Origin: Mucilaginibacter arboris
GTDB lineage: Bacteria > Bacteroidota > Bacteroidia > Sphingobacteriales > Sphingobacteriaceae
Direction of reading: 5' to 3'
Assembly (NCBI RefSeq): GCF_009754915.1
Contig: NZ_WPIK01000008.1
Span: forward strand, 1-64,000
DNA: 64,000 bases
The position numbers were made by a program, and so were the translations under genes. Each line of letters opens with the position of its first letter. Position 1 is the first letter of the stretch. This document shows, one piece after another, positions 15,531-24,278 of the stretch. The notes below the pieces were generated by a model, which did not search any database, was not told the origin of the DNA, and was given only the letters and a program-made list of their open reading frames with translations.

Positions 15531-17372
15531 TTAGTCGATTTCCAGGTTAAAGCGTTTTCTTAATTCCGCCAATTCAGGATTTTTGGCAGCCATAAACTGA
15601 AATTTTTCTACCGGAGAATATGGTTTTCTCGACCCGGATTGTTCTTCAATCCGGGTTTGTATTTCTATATTAAAGTTTCTTAATGAAGTCCGCAAAAAGT
15701 TCATCAGGTTTGGTTTGTCTTCCCTGAAACTATTTTCCTGGCTTTTGTTTTCCAGAATCAGTTCAAAAATATAAGGCTGCAACATTACCGGTTTTTTGTT
15801 GTTAAAAACAGTAAGTAGCGTCATGCCTTTATCTTCTGCTTTGGCTTTTGCTGCATACTCGTTCCATTTTTGTAAAAAGGTTTCGTTATCAAAATTCTCA
15901 GCATCATTTCCCTTTAAATAAGGATCATCTTCTGCAATTTCTTGCGAAACTGTTTTACCTAAATCTTTTAAGGAAGGAATTTTAACGGAAGTTGAAGCGA
16001 GATTAAGATTCGGGATAAATACTGTTGATTTTTCAACTGGCTTTTCAACAGGTTTTATATCAGGTTTTTCAACTGGTTTGTATGCTAATTCAGGTTCGGT
16101 AACTGCTGGCAGATCAGCTTTTTTTATTTCTGGTTCAGCCAGTGTTTGATCAATTTTTACACTAATTTCCTGTGGCTGATTAGAAGTAGCAGGTGGCAAG
16201 GTTACAAGGTCAACTTTTTTTTTACCAGGATCTTCCGGCCTGCTTGCGGTTGATGCTTCTTTTACCAGGTTAAAAGCAGCATTGATGTGGCACATTTTAA
16301 TCAAAGCCAATTCTACCTGCAAGCGTTGGTTTTTACTTAATTTATAGTTCAGGTCGCACTGATTGGCAATATTTAGCGCAGAAACTAAAAACGAAGCTGA
16401 AATTTGCTGTGCCTGCTGTTCGTACTTTTTGCGGATTCCTTCGCTCACTTCCAGCAGTTTTAAGGTTGAAACATCTTTCCCGACCAATAAATTACGGAAA
16501 TGATTAGCTAAACCGGTTATAAAATGATAGCCGTCAAAACCGTTTGCTAAAATTTCATTCAGGATCAATAAACTTTGAGGCGTATTTTCATTCAGAATAT
16601 AATCTGTAAGCCTGAAATAATAATCATAATCCAGAATGTTCAGGTTATCAATAACCAGCTTGTAAGTAATTTCTTTTCCACCGGAAAAACTAACGATCTG
16701 ATCAAACATCGATAAAGCATCGCGCAAACCGCCATCAGCTTTTTGTGCGATGATGTGCAAACCGTCTTCCTCGTAATTGATATGCTCTTTTTGCGCGATA
16801 AATTCCAGATGTTTGGTCATATCTTCCACACCAATCCGGTTAAAATCAAAAATCTGGCAACGGGAGAGGATGGTAGGTAAAATCTTATGCTTTTCGGTTG
16901 TGGCCAGGATGAAAATAGCATAAGAGGGCGGTTCTTCCAGCGTTTTTAAAAAAGCGTTAAAAGCAGCCTGCGAAAGCATATGTACCTCATCAATAATGTA
17001 AATTTTATAACGACCGGCTTGTGGCGGAATGCGGACCTGTTCTATTAGATTCCGGATGTCGTCCACAGAATTATTGGAAGCAGCGTCCAACTCATGCACA
17101 TTAAAAGAATTGCCGTTTTGAAAAGCGCGGCAGGAATCGCAAACACCACAAGCTTCAATATCTGGTTGTAAATTTTGGCAATTGATGGTTTTAGCAAGGA
17201 TACGCGCACAAGTAGTTTTACCCACACCACGCGGGCCACAGAATAAAAATGCTTGCGCCAGCTGGTTATTTTTGATCGCGTTTTTAAGCGTTCCGGTGAT
17301 ATGGCGCTGGCCAACAACACTTTCAAACGTAACCGGGCGGTATTTACGGGCTGAAACTACAAAATTATCCAT
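15531..17372 (-). CDS. dnaX: DNA polymerase III subunit gamma/tau
   Basis: 613 aa from the ATG at 17372 (MDNFVVSARKYRPVTFESVV). It is the clamp-loader ATPase. Walker A GPRGVGKT spans 46-53; the zinc-binding Cys are 65, 75, 78 and 81; DEVH lies at 128-131; the sensor-like SRC follows. The C-terminal third begins with a Pro/Lys/Glu-rich linker (repeats of KPVEKP) and carries a tau-like tail. An ATGCTTCTTTTA element at 16253-16264 encodes VKEAS at the start of this linker. No slippage signal for gamma was identified. Confidence 0.95.
   Translation of the reverse strand: MDNFVVSARKYRPVTFESVVGQRHITGTLKNAIKNNQLAQAFLFCGPRGVGKTTCARILAKTINCQNLQPDIEACGVCDSCRAFQNGNSFNVHELDAASNNSVDDIRNLIEQVRIPPQAGRYKIYIIDEVHMLSQAAFNAFLKTLEEPPSYAIFILATTEKHKILPTILSRCQIFDFNRIGVEDMTKHLEFIAQKEHINYEEDGLHIIAQKADGGLRDALSMFDQIVSFSGGKEITYKLVIDNLNILDYDYYFRLTDYILNENTPQSLLILNEILANGFDGYHFITGLANHFRNLLVGKDVSTLKLLEVSEGIRKKYEQQAQQISASFLVSALNIANQCDLNYKLSKNQRLQVELALIKMCHINAAFNLVKEASTASRPEDPGKKKVDLVTLPPATSNQPQEISVKIDQTLAEPEIKKADLPAVTEPELAYKPVEKPDIKPVEKPVEKSTVFIPNLNLASTSVKIPSLKDLGKTVSQEIAEDDPYLKGNDAENFDNETFLQKWNEYAAKAKAEDKGMTLLTVFNNKKPVMLQPYIFELILENKSQENSFREDKPNLMNFLRTSLRNFNIEIQTRIEEQSGSRKPYSPVEKFQFMAAKNPELAELRKRFNLEID
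16253..16276 (+). repeat. ATGCTTCTTTTA element inside dnaX
   Basis: An exact core at 16253-16264 with right half TTAAAA. Read on the gene strand it encodes part of LVKEAST at the junction between the clamp-loader core and the disordered linker. Confidence 0.85.
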
Positions 17373-17420
17373 CAATGCGAAGTTAAACAGAAGCCGGGGT
17401 TTGTGCAAGTAATGATTGTG

Positions 17421-17443
17421 ATGCTGTTTTTATCGTGCAAAAA
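17421..17443 (+). repeat. variant element (ATGCTGTTTTTA)
   Basis: A two-base core variant followed by TCGTGC and AAAAA, the same spacer as the copy at 34789. It lies between the divergent dnaX and Uma2 genes. Confidence 0.6.
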
Positions 17444-17462
17444 TCGTTAAAGAATTAATTTG

Positions 17463-17470
17463 TATTTTTG
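17463..17470 (+). promoter_or_regulatory. possible -7 box (TATTTTTG)
   Basis: Matches the Bacteroidota -7 consensus TAnnTTTG and lies 21 bases upstream of the Uma2-type ATG. No clear -33 TTG at the expected distance. Confidence 0.4.
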
Positions 17471-17490
17471 AAAATCAAGATTTACCGATA

Positions 17491-18093
17491 ATGCAATTCT
17501 CCGATCTCGATCTAAACAAAACCTACACTTACGCCGATTATTTAAAATGGACTTTTGATGAACGGCTGGAATTAATAAAAGGACGGATTTTTAAAATGAG
17601 CCCGGCACCGGCAGAGGTGCACCAGCGCATATCTGCAATTGTTGGTAATGAATTATACAATTATCTGAAAGGCAAACCTTGTAGAGTTTATGCTGCCCCT
17701 TTTGATGTCAGGCTGGTACGAAAATCAGTTTCAGACCAGGAAGTTACAACCGTTCTTCAACCTGATATTTGTGTAATTTGTGATCTTCATAAAATTGATA
17801 AAAAAGGCTGTATCGGTGCACCGGACATTGTGGTAGAAATTCTTTCTAAAGGCAACAACAAAACTGAACTGAAGAACAAGTACGAGGTTTACGAAGAAGC
17901 AGGTGTAAAGGAATATTGGATTATTCAACCACAGGGAAAAATGTTTTTCAAGTATATTTTAAATGAAAACGGGAAATTTCAGCCTACAAAAATATTGACA
18001 CTTGGAGATGAAATTACAAGTCCAATATTACCAGGCTTTTCTTTAAGTTTAGATGAAGTTTTTGCTGAACTTTTAAACGGATTAGCTGATTGA
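17491..18093 (+). CDS. Uma2 family protein (DUF820, PD-(D/E)xK-like)
   Basis: 200 aa. The core contains PDICVICDLHKIDKKGCIGA, then PDIVVEILSKGNNK and KYEVYEEAGVKEYWIIQP, the Uma2/DUF820 restriction-endonuclease-like arrangement of Asp, Glu and Lys residues. Members are abundant in cyanobacteria and Bacteroidota; some are linked to mobile elements, but the biological role is generally unknown. It is flanked by two variant repeat elements and divergent from dnaX. Confidence 0.9.
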   Translation: MQFSDLDLNKTYTYADYLKWTFDERLELIKGRIFKMSPAPAEVHQRISAIVGNELYNYLKGKPCRVYAAPFDVRLVRKSVSDQEVTTVLQPDICVICDLHKIDKKGCIGAPDIVVEILSKGNNKTELKNKYEVYEEAGVKEYWIIQPQGKMFFKYILNENGKFQPTKILTLGDEITSPILPGFSLSLDEVFAELLNGLAD

Positions 18094-18100
18094 AAATTTG

Positions 18101-18127
18101 ATACTGTTTTTATCACCCTAAAAACAG
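18101..18127. terminator. hairpin from a variant element after the Uma2 gene
   Basis: CTGTTTTTA (18104-18112) pairs with TAAAAACAG (18119-18127) around TCACCC. The left arm is part of the core variant ATACTGTTTTTA and shows how the two halves of a single element can pair. Confidence 0.7.
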
Positions 18128-18163
18128 CATTCTGTTATTGCTGTTGCAACTTATAAAAACACA

Positions 18164-19120
18164 ATGTCTCAGCCACAGCAAACTACTTACACCAATCCGG
18201 TTATCAATGCCGATTTTCCAGACCCTTCTGTAATTTATGTTCCCGGTGATGGTTATTATGCTTATGCTACGCATGATGAGTTTTCGCCAACGATCAATAA
18301 TATTCAGGTTTCTAAATCAGTAGATTTAGTTAACTGGTCGGAGCCGGAAGGCGCGTTGGCAGAGCCGCCCGTTTGGGCTAAAAATTGTCATAAATATTGG
18401 GCGCCACAAGTTGTAAAGGTTGGCAACCAATATCGGTTATATTATGCTGCAGAGCCAGATACGAAAGATGGGATGTGCCTGGCAATGGCTGTTTCTGAAC
18501 GGCCTTACCATTTTTTGGATATGGGTAAACCATTGGCACAAGTGCCAGGCTCTACTTACCAGATGATTGACCCATGCTTCTTTTATGACACTAAAACTGG
18601 TAAGAACCTGTTGTATTATGGCTCGGCGCATGAACCAATCCGTGTGGTTGAAGTTGCAGATGACGGCTATTCTTTCATTAGCAAACCAATTGTTGTGTTA
18701 AATACAAAACCGGGAGTGCAGTACGAAAGCCTTCGCGAAGGTGCTTTTGTAACTTACCAGTCCAGTTACGACCGTTATTTTTTATGGGTTTCGGGCGATA
18801 ATACCTGGGCAGAAAACGGTTATGCCGTAAGTATTTTTTGGTCTGATGATCCACAGAAAGAATTTCAGCCTGTCCCCGGCAATCATATAATTTTAAAACC
18901 CAATGAACAATGGGATTCACCTGGTCAAAATTGTATTTTAACAGATGAAGCAGGTAACGATTGGATAATGTACCATGCCGTAGACCCTGCAGATCGTTTT
19001 AATGAAGGAACAGATCATTTTAAACGTAAAATGTGTATGGACAGGGTTTTTTATAATGAAGAAGGCTGGCCAGAAGTAGAAGGGAACTCGCCATCATTTA
19101 CCAAAGTTGATTTATCCTAA
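18164..19120 (+). CDS. glycoside hydrolase family 43 protein
   Basis: 318 aa with the GH43 five-bladed fold. The catalytic-base Asp lies in NADFPDPSVIY (about 15-25), a WAPQVVKVGNQYRLYY blade follows, then MIDPCFFYD with the second conserved Asp, and EGAFVTY supplies the probable general acid Glu. Relatives are arabinanases, arabinofuranosidases and xylosidases; the exact substrate cannot be named. There is no signal peptide, so it should act in the cytoplasm. An exact repeat element is embedded in the PCFFYDTKT codons. Confidence 0.88.
   Translation: MSQPQQTTYTNPVINADFPDPSVIYVPGDGYYAYATHDEFSPTINNIQVSKSVDLVNWSEPEGALAEPPVWAKNCHKYWAPQVVKVGNQYRLYYAAEPDTKDGMCLAMAVSERPYHFLDMGKPLAQVPGSTYQMIDPCFFYDTKTGKNLLYYGSAHEPIRVVEVADDGYSFISKPIVVLNTKPGVQYESLREGAFVTYQSSYDRYFLWVSGDNTWAENGYAVSIFWSDDPQKEFQPVPGNHIILKPNEQWDSPGQNCILTDEAGNDWIMYHAVDPADRFNEGTDHFKRKMCMDRVFYNEEGWPEVEGNSPSFTKVDLS
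18574..18597 (+). repeat. ATGCTTCTTTTA element inside the GH43 gene
   Basis: An exact core at 18574-18585, spacer TGACAC, right half TAAAA. It encodes CFFYDTKT at a family-conserved position, so here the motif probably rests on pre-existing codons rather than an insertion. Confidence 0.8.
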
Positions 19121-19209
19121 AGCGAACTTATAAACAAGTAAGTTATACAATAAACTACTAAGATTTTAAAATGTACTTTTAGAGGTAGTGGTATAAATTC
19201 TTTTCACAT

Positions 19210-19279
19210 TAATATTTCTTGCAAAAAAATATCTTTTAATAACGTAAACCTAAAGAATTATATATCTTGCAGAAGATAT
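19210..19279. promoter_or_regulatory. two similar palindromes before the UbiA gene
   Basis: ATATCTT-GCAG-AAGATAT (19262-19279) is a perfect 7-bp inverted repeat. A degenerate relative with the same TCTTGCA centre (TATTTCTTGCAAAAAAATAT) lies at 19213-19232. Both are in the AT-rich leader of the 19299 operon and could be an operator pair. Confidence 0.35.
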
Positions 19280-19298
19280 TATTAATATACTTAAATTT

Positions 19299-20171
19299 AT
19301 GGTAAAAAAATATTTACCCTTACTGCGTGTTTCTCATTACTTAAAAAACTTTTATATTTTTTTACCTCTTTTTTTCTCTGGAGAAATACTAATTTCAGAA
19401 AAGCTTTTTAAATCATTACCAGTATTTTTTTCTTTCTGTTTGGTTGCAAGTTCCATTTATATTTTTAACGATTTAATGGATATCGAGTTTGACTTAAAAC
19501 ATCCGATAAAAAAGAATAGGCCTATACCATCCGGAATGATATCCAAGTTTGAAGCTTATTTTTTAACTTTTATATTATTTTTTACTGCAGTAGCGATAGC
19601 TTATACGGTTTCTTCAAAGGTATTAATTGTTATAATAGGCTATTTTTTATTGAATATACTCTATTCAGTTAAGCTTAAAAATTTTGCTTTAATTGATGTA
19701 ACCATAGTTAGTATTGGGTTTAATTTAAGGGTAATAGCAGGTGGCCTTGCTACTGGTATAATCATAAGTAAATGGCTTATGGTTATGGTTTTTTTACTGT
19801 CCATGTTCCAAGCTCTTTCTAAAAGAATGGATGATTTGTATTTAATGGCTAAAGATAGTAATAGTCAGTTAAGAAGATCTATTCATGGATATAATATTGA
19901 GTTTCTACAAATAGTTTTATCTATGCTGACAGGGGTTTTGTTAGTATGTTATATCATGTACATCATATCTCCTGAAATTATTTTTAGGCTTGGGGAATAT
20001 TCTTATTTTACCACGGTGTTTGTTTTACTTGGATTGCTTCGGTATCTGCAGTTTACATTTGTAAAAAAAGCAAGTGGTTCACCGGTAAAAATATTAAGTA
20101 ATGATAAATTCATACAATTGTGCATTTTGTTTTGGCTAATAACTTTTGCAACTTTAATATATTTAAAATGA
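19299..20171 (+). CDS. UbiA-family prenyltransferase, decaprenyl-phosphate phosphoribosyltransferase-like
   Basis: 290 aa, about eight or nine membrane segments. The first Asp-rich motif is NDLMDIEFDLKHPIKKNRPI (about 66-85). The second region has YSVKLKN, IGFNLRVIAGGLATGIIISKW and ALSKRMDDL. This spacing, including HPxKxxRPI and LRxIAGG, resembles DPPR synthases, which move 5-phosphoribosyl onto decaprenyl phosphate. Its stop overlaps the next start as ATGA, so it heads an operon with two polytopic proteins and a HAD phosphatase. Substrate assignment is inference from motifs. Confidence 0.82.
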   Translation: MVKKYLPLLRVSHYLKNFYIFLPLFFSGEILISEKLFKSLPVFFSFCLVASSIYIFNDLMDIEFDLKHPIKKNRPIPSGMISKFEAYFLTFILFFTAVAIAYTVSSKVLIVIIGYFLLNILYSVKLKNFALIDVTIVSIGFNLRVIAGGLATGIIISKWLMVMVFLLSMFQALSKRMDDLYLMAKDSNSQLRRSIHGYNIEFLQIVLSMLTGVLLVCYIMYIISPEIIFRLGEYSYFTTVFVLLGLLRYLQFTFVKKASGSPVKILSNDKFIQLCILFWLITFATLIYLK

Positions 20172-21658
20172 ACAGAACAATAATCGGAATTTTTGTAGGT
20201 ACAACTGTTTTGTATGCTATTTTATCACTAATATTTGCAATAAATGGTTTCCCGTGTTTTTTTCAAGATGCCCTTTGCTTTCTGCCCACTTCTTACTTTA
20301 TCAACCACCAGCACCAGTTGATAAACCCACTTTATGATGCTGGTATTGACCCTATCACCCACAAATTTCTGTTTTACCCGCCCTTGTTTCCTTATTCTGT
20401 TGCAATGATCTGTAAACTACTTCCGGATAATTATAATCAGATTCATATTGCATTAACTCTCATAGATATTTGCAGCATTATTATAATGTTAAAAAGTGCT
20501 TATATCTACATTAAAAAAAGCAATATAAATTATAATTTCTATTTGTACCTTTTTTTAATCATTTGGACAGTTGCATTATTTTCATTCCATGGAGTATTTG
20601 ATGGAAGGCCGGAAATCCTTTCAGATTTTTTTATTGCTTGTTTTATACTAAATAACATATGTAAGGACAAACGTTTTTTTAATTTTATTAATGGAGCCCT
20701 GATCGGATTAAATGCAATTAATTCACCTATATCAACTTTTTACCTGGTTATAATTACTGCTGGGATTATTTTTTATAATAACAATCTTAGAGCAAAATCC
20801 ATAATACAAACTGTAACGGGCTTTGTGATTATATTCGGTTGTTTTGCATTAGTTTATCCATATCATTTAATAGACCTATTTCAAGGTTTGATAAAACACT
20901 CAACCCATGTTGTGGTAAACAGGGCAGAAGCGGCAGAAGTAGCAACAGACTGGTTAAAATGGATACAAGAGGTACGAGGTATGTATTTTATAACTCCATT
21001 TCATGTTTTAGCTGGAGTTAGCTTTTTAGTTTCTATTTTTTATACACTTTTTTTGCTAATAAAGCAAAAAAAAGTTATCTCAATTTTATGCTTTATTTTA
21101 CTGTTTGCATTAATAGATTATTTTGCATTTAAAAATGTGCTTATGTCTTATAACACGTATGTTTTGTCGCCTATATATATGTTTGTATTGCTGGTGCTTT
21201 TTATAGATATACTTAATAAAAAAATTCTTGTCACCGTTTCAAATACTTCTGTTTGGATTTTAGTTATACTTCTTTTTATTAATTCACTTGGCCTCTTTCG
21301 TACAGCTTTAATGTTTTTTAGTACACAGGATAAAAAAGTACCTATTAATGAGGTTGGAAAAGAAATAAATTTTTTAAGTAAAAAACTAAAAAAGGATAAA
21401 AAAATTTATATCACTTTTTCACTATGGCCACCTGCTCTCGATAAAGCAAATTCTGTAGTTTCATACACCCCAATGGATAATCCAGTAATTCAATTTATTA
21501 TTTTACAACAAAGTAATTCTGGTCAAAATGTAGCCCCTCAAATAGCTGGCTTTAAATTAATTAAAAACGGATTTATTCCAGAACATCCAAAATTTGGAAA
21601 AATTCAAATTGGAAATACGTATCCTTATTATCAAACAGCTATTTATGAAAAAGAATAG
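20168..21658 (+). CDS. polytopic membrane protein, GT-C-like, paralogue A
   Basis: 496 aa from the ATG at 20168, overlapping the UbiA stop. About ten membrane segments. A conserved extracytoplasmic-looking loop holds NPLYDAGIDP-THKFLFYPPLFP (about 52-73), and FHGVFDGRPEILSDFFIACF follows at about 138-157. The layout (long first loop with acidic residues, many helices, C-terminal soluble tail) is that of GT-C glycosyltransferases that use polyprenyl-phosphate sugars. No named family is recognised. It shares extensive identity with the next gene. Confidence 0.72.
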   Translation: MNRTIIGIFVGTTVLYAILSLIFAINGFPCFFQDALCFLPTSYFINHQHQLINPLYDAGIDPITHKFLFYPPLFPYSVAMICKLLPDNYNQIHIALTLIDICSIIIMLKSAYIYIKKSNINYNFYLYLFLIIWTVALFSFHGVFDGRPEILSDFFIACFILNNICKDKRFFNFINGALIGLNAINSPISTFYLVIITAGIIFYNNNLRAKSIIQTVTGFVIIFGCFALVYPYHLIDLFQGLIKHSTHVVVNRAEAAEVATDWLKWIQEVRGMYFITPFHVLAGVSFLVSIFYTLFLLIKQKKVISILCFILLFALIDYFAFKNVLMSYNTYVLSPIYMFVLLVLFIDILNKKILVTVSNTSVWILVILLFINSLGLFRTALMFFSTQDKKVPINEVGKEINFLSKKLKKDKKIYITFSLWPPALDKANSVVSYTPMDNPVIQFIILQQSNSGQNVAPQIAGFKLIKNGFIPEHPKFGKIQIGNTYPYYQTAIYEKE

Positions 21659-21791
21659 CATGCTCGATAATCATCTTTGTCAAAATATTTTGTATGGACT
21701 TTAACAGGAAAAGTTAATCGAATTATAATTTTGATATTCAATAAAATTAAATTATTGTTTATAGCTTATCTTTAAACTTTCTCTATAATAA

Positions 21792-23252
21792 ATGAAAATA
21801 TCTTTAAAGCTATTTCTAACAATAATCGTTACAACATATTCGTATCTAACATTTCTATTTGCCTTTAATGGTTATCCCGGATTCATCCAGGATTCTACTT
21901 GTTTTTTACCTACGGCTTATTTCATCAACCATTATCATCAGCTAATCAATCCGTTATATGATGCAGGTATTGATCCTATTCAACATAGGTTTTTGTTTTA
22001 TCCGCCTTTATTTCCCTGGGCAGTTGCCTTTATCAATAATTTGATGCCTGAGTTTTACAATAATATGCAGGTAACGTTGGCTTTTATAGATATTTTAGGA
22101 ATAATTGTTCTTATAATTAGCGTTTGGGTTTATTCCAGGAAAACAAATTTGAAACAACCTTCCGGTTTGCTTCTGTTTTCAGTGATTTGGCTTTTAGCTT
22201 TGTTTTCCTTTTACGGCGTGCAAGAAGGAAGGCCGGAAGTTTTGTGTAAGTTTTTTATCGCTTGTTTTCTTTTAAACAATGTTTATCAAAGTAAACGTTT
22301 TTGCAATTTTAACAATGGTTTGCTGGTTGCATTAAATTTGATTACTTCACCGGTTTCTACTTTTTATTTAATGCTTATTACCTTTGGTTTACTTGTATAT
22401 CGAAATGAGTTTAAATTAAAACCAATAGTACAAACACTAATTGGATTTGCAATTATATCAGGAATTTTTACAATTGTTTATCCATATCATCTTATCGAGT
22501 TGATAAAAGGTTTACAAAAGCATTCTCAAAATGTAATTGTTAACAGGTTCAGCACAGATTCTTTTAAAAACTTCATTACTTTCTATGTAACATATGCTTA
22601 CGCACCTTTGTTAATATTTAACTTTTTAATCACCATTATTTATACAGCTTATGTTTTGATTAAAAAATATAAAATTTTGTCATTGGTTTTACTTGCGATC
22701 CTAACTTGTTTGGTTAGCTACTTTTCTTTTAAAGATATGCCCATGAATTATAACATGCTTGTACTTTCGCCTGTTTTTTTCTTTGTCATATTTGTAATGT
22801 TTAGCCATATAAATAATATCGATAAAAGAAGCATGCTATCAAAAGTATCGCCAGTAATGATCGTTGTTTTATTGTGTATTAATTCTGTAGGTTTTATACG
22901 CAAAACATTGCTTTTTTACACAACTAAAAATGAAAAGGTATCTTACCTGGATTTTAGAAAAGAATTTATAGGGGTAACTAATCACACAAATAGTCATAAA
23001 AAGGTTTGTATTACTTTTTCGTTATGGCCATATTGTTTAGATCAATATCAACATATCACCTTAAACATGACGGATACTTCTATCCAGTATTTAATGTTGC
23101 AGCAATTGTACTCTGGAGTTAGCGAACCTCAGCCACAAACAAACTTTCATTTAGTTAAAAACAATTTCATCATCAAACATCCAAAGCTTTGGAAAATACC
23201 TTTAGGCAACACTTATCCCTGGTTTCAAACAGCTACTTATGAACGAAAGTAA
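21792..23252 (+). CDS. polytopic membrane protein, GT-C-like, paralogue B
   Basis: 486 aa. It repeats the layout of the preceding gene: INPLYDAGIDPIQHRFLFYP (about 56-75), FYGVQEGRPEVLCKFFIACF and the C-terminal GNTYPWFQTATYERK (compare IGNTYPYYQTAIYEKE in A). The two thus arose by tandem duplication. An exact repeat element (22823-22834, reverse) encodes IDKRSML in a loop between helices. The 3' end overlaps the HAD gene by 14 bases. Same functional guess and uncertainty as paralogue A. Confidence 0.72.
   Translation: MKISLKLFLTIIVTTYSYLTFLFAFNGYPGFIQDSTCFLPTAYFINHYHQLINPLYDAGIDPIQHRFLFYPPLFPWAVAFINNLMPEFYNNMQVTLAFIDILGIIVLIISVWVYSRKTNLKQPSGLLLFSVIWLLALFSFYGVQEGRPEVLCKFFIACFLLNNVYQSKRFCNFNNGLLVALNLITSPVSTFYLMLITFGLLVYRNEFKLKPIVQTLIGFAIISGIFTIVYPYHLIELIKGLQKHSQNVIVNRFSTDSFKNFITFYVTYAYAPLLIFNFLITIIYTAYVLIKKYKILSLVLLAILTCLVSYFSFKDMPMNYNMLVLSPVFFFVIFVMFSHINNIDKRSMLSKVSPVMIVVLLCINSVGFIRKTLLFYTTKNEKVSYLDFRKEFIGVTNHTNSHKKVCITFSLWPYCLDQYQHITLNMTDTSIQYLMLQQLYSGVSEPQPQTNFHLVKNNFIIKHPKLWKIPLGNTYPWFQTATYERK
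22815..22834 (-). repeat. ATGCTTCTTTTA element inside GT-C-like paralogue B
   Basis: An exact reverse core at 22823-22834, encoding DKRSM in a loop. Paralogue A has no such copy at the matching place, which dates this copy after the duplication or its loss from A. Confidence 0.8.
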
Positions 23253-23844
23253 AAGTATTGCTTTTTTTGATTTTGACGGAACAATAACCAACAGGGATAT
23301 TTTTTGGGATTATACTTTTTTCAGGTTAAAAAATGGTTTATCCTTTTTTAAATTAATTAAAAGTATTCCTGATTTTACTTTATACTTATTTAAAGTTTTA
23401 AATAACGAACAAGCCAAACAAAGAATTTTTGGTAAGTTATTTAAAGGCGAAACAATAATTTTTTTTAATCGCACAGTTAGCAGCTATTACGCATCTTATC
23501 TTTACAAAAGAATAAAAAAGGATGCCTTAGACAGAATTAACTGGCATAAAAACAGTAACCATACCGTTTGCATTGTAAGCGCAAACTTCGATTTACTGTT
23601 ACAGGATTTTGCAGAAAATAATAAGTTAAAATTAATTGCTACCCGGTTACAAATCGAGAACAATATAATAACCGGAAAATTTGCAACCCGAAATTGTTAC
23701 GGAATAGAGAAAGCAAACAGGATAAAAGATATTTTTCCCGACTTAAATTCCTATTCGCAAATCTACGCTTACGGTGATAGTAAAGGCGATCTGGAAATGC
23801 TTGAATTAGCTTCAGAAAAGTTTTATTGCTTCTTTAAAAAGTAA
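23239..23844 (+). CDS. HAD-IB phosphatase
   Basis: 201 aa. The nucleophile motif is FFDFDGTITNRD (D11 and D13), the second motif lies around IVSAN (about 112-116), and the metal-binding motif is YGDSKGDLEMLELA near the C-terminus. A helical cap lies between residues 20 and 90. HAD-IB members include phosphoserine phosphatases. The overlap with the GT-C gene and presence of a DPPR-synthase-like UbiA suggest a lipid-linked sugar phosphate as substrate, as proposed for phosphatases beside DPPR synthase in mycobacteria. That is inference. Confidence 0.82.
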   Translation: MNESKSIAFFDFDGTITNRDIFWDYTFFRLKNGLSFFKLIKSIPDFTLYLFKVLNNEQAKQRIFGKLFKGETIIFFNRTVSSYYASYLYKRIKKDALDRINWHKNSNHTVCIVSANFDLLLQDFAENNKLKLIATRLQIENNIITGKFATRNCYGIEKANRIKDIFPDLNSYSQIYAYGDSKGDLEMLELASEKFYCFFKK

Positions 23845-23855
23845 TAAATTCTTCC

Positions 23856-23863
23856 TACATTTG
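23856..23863 (+). promoter_or_regulatory. -7 promoter box (TACATTTG) for rpsF operon
   Basis: An exact match to the Bacteroidota -7 consensus TAnnTTTG, 47 bases before the rpsF ATG. The same octamer precedes tRNA-Phe. Confidence 0.65.
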
Positions 23864-23909
23864 CGCTCCGCTTTTTAGGCGGGTAAATCATTAAATATCA
23901 ACAGCAAGA

Positions 23910-24278
23910 ATGCAACAGTACGAAACAGTAATCGTTCTTACCCCGTTGTTATCTGTAGAAGTAGCGAAAGAGGCTATTGCCAAGTTCACTAAAGTTCTAA
24001 CTGATAACGGAGCCGAAATTATCCAGGAGGATAATTGGGGTTTGAGAAAATTAGCGTACCCTGTACAAAAGAAAACTACAGGTTACTATCACCTAACTGA
24101 ATACAAGGCCCCGGGTGAACTAATTAATAAACTGGAAACAGAATTCCGCCGCGATGAACGCGTGCTTCGTTTCTTAACTATTTCCCTGGATAAACATGCT
24201 ATCGCTTATAACGAGAAAAAACGCAGCGGTGCTTTTAATCAGCGTAAACCTAAAGCAGAGGAGGCAGCAGCAAGATAA
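23910..24278 (+). CDS. rpsF: 30S ribosomal protein S6
   Basis: 122 aa. The S6 fold is recognised from [35 protein letters not shown] and [12 protein letters not shown], followed by a basic C-terminal tail rich in Lys/Arg. S6 binds S18 on the platform of the small subunit. The stop overlaps the rpsR start region by one base, and rplI follows, the standard S6-S18-L9 operon without the intervening ssb found in some phyla. Confidence 0.97.
   Translation: MQQYETVIVLTPLLSVEVAKEAIAKFTKVLTDNGAEIIQEDNWGLRKLAYPVQKKTTGYYHLTEYKAPGELINKLETEFRRDERVLRFLTISLDKHAIAYNEKKRSGAFNQRKPKAEEAAAR

Noticed and set aside
18164-23844. GH43 arabinanase-like gene as part of the UbiA/GT-C cluster
   Set aside because: The pentose link is tempting, but a 178-base gap, a different base composition and the lack of a signal peptide argue for separate units.
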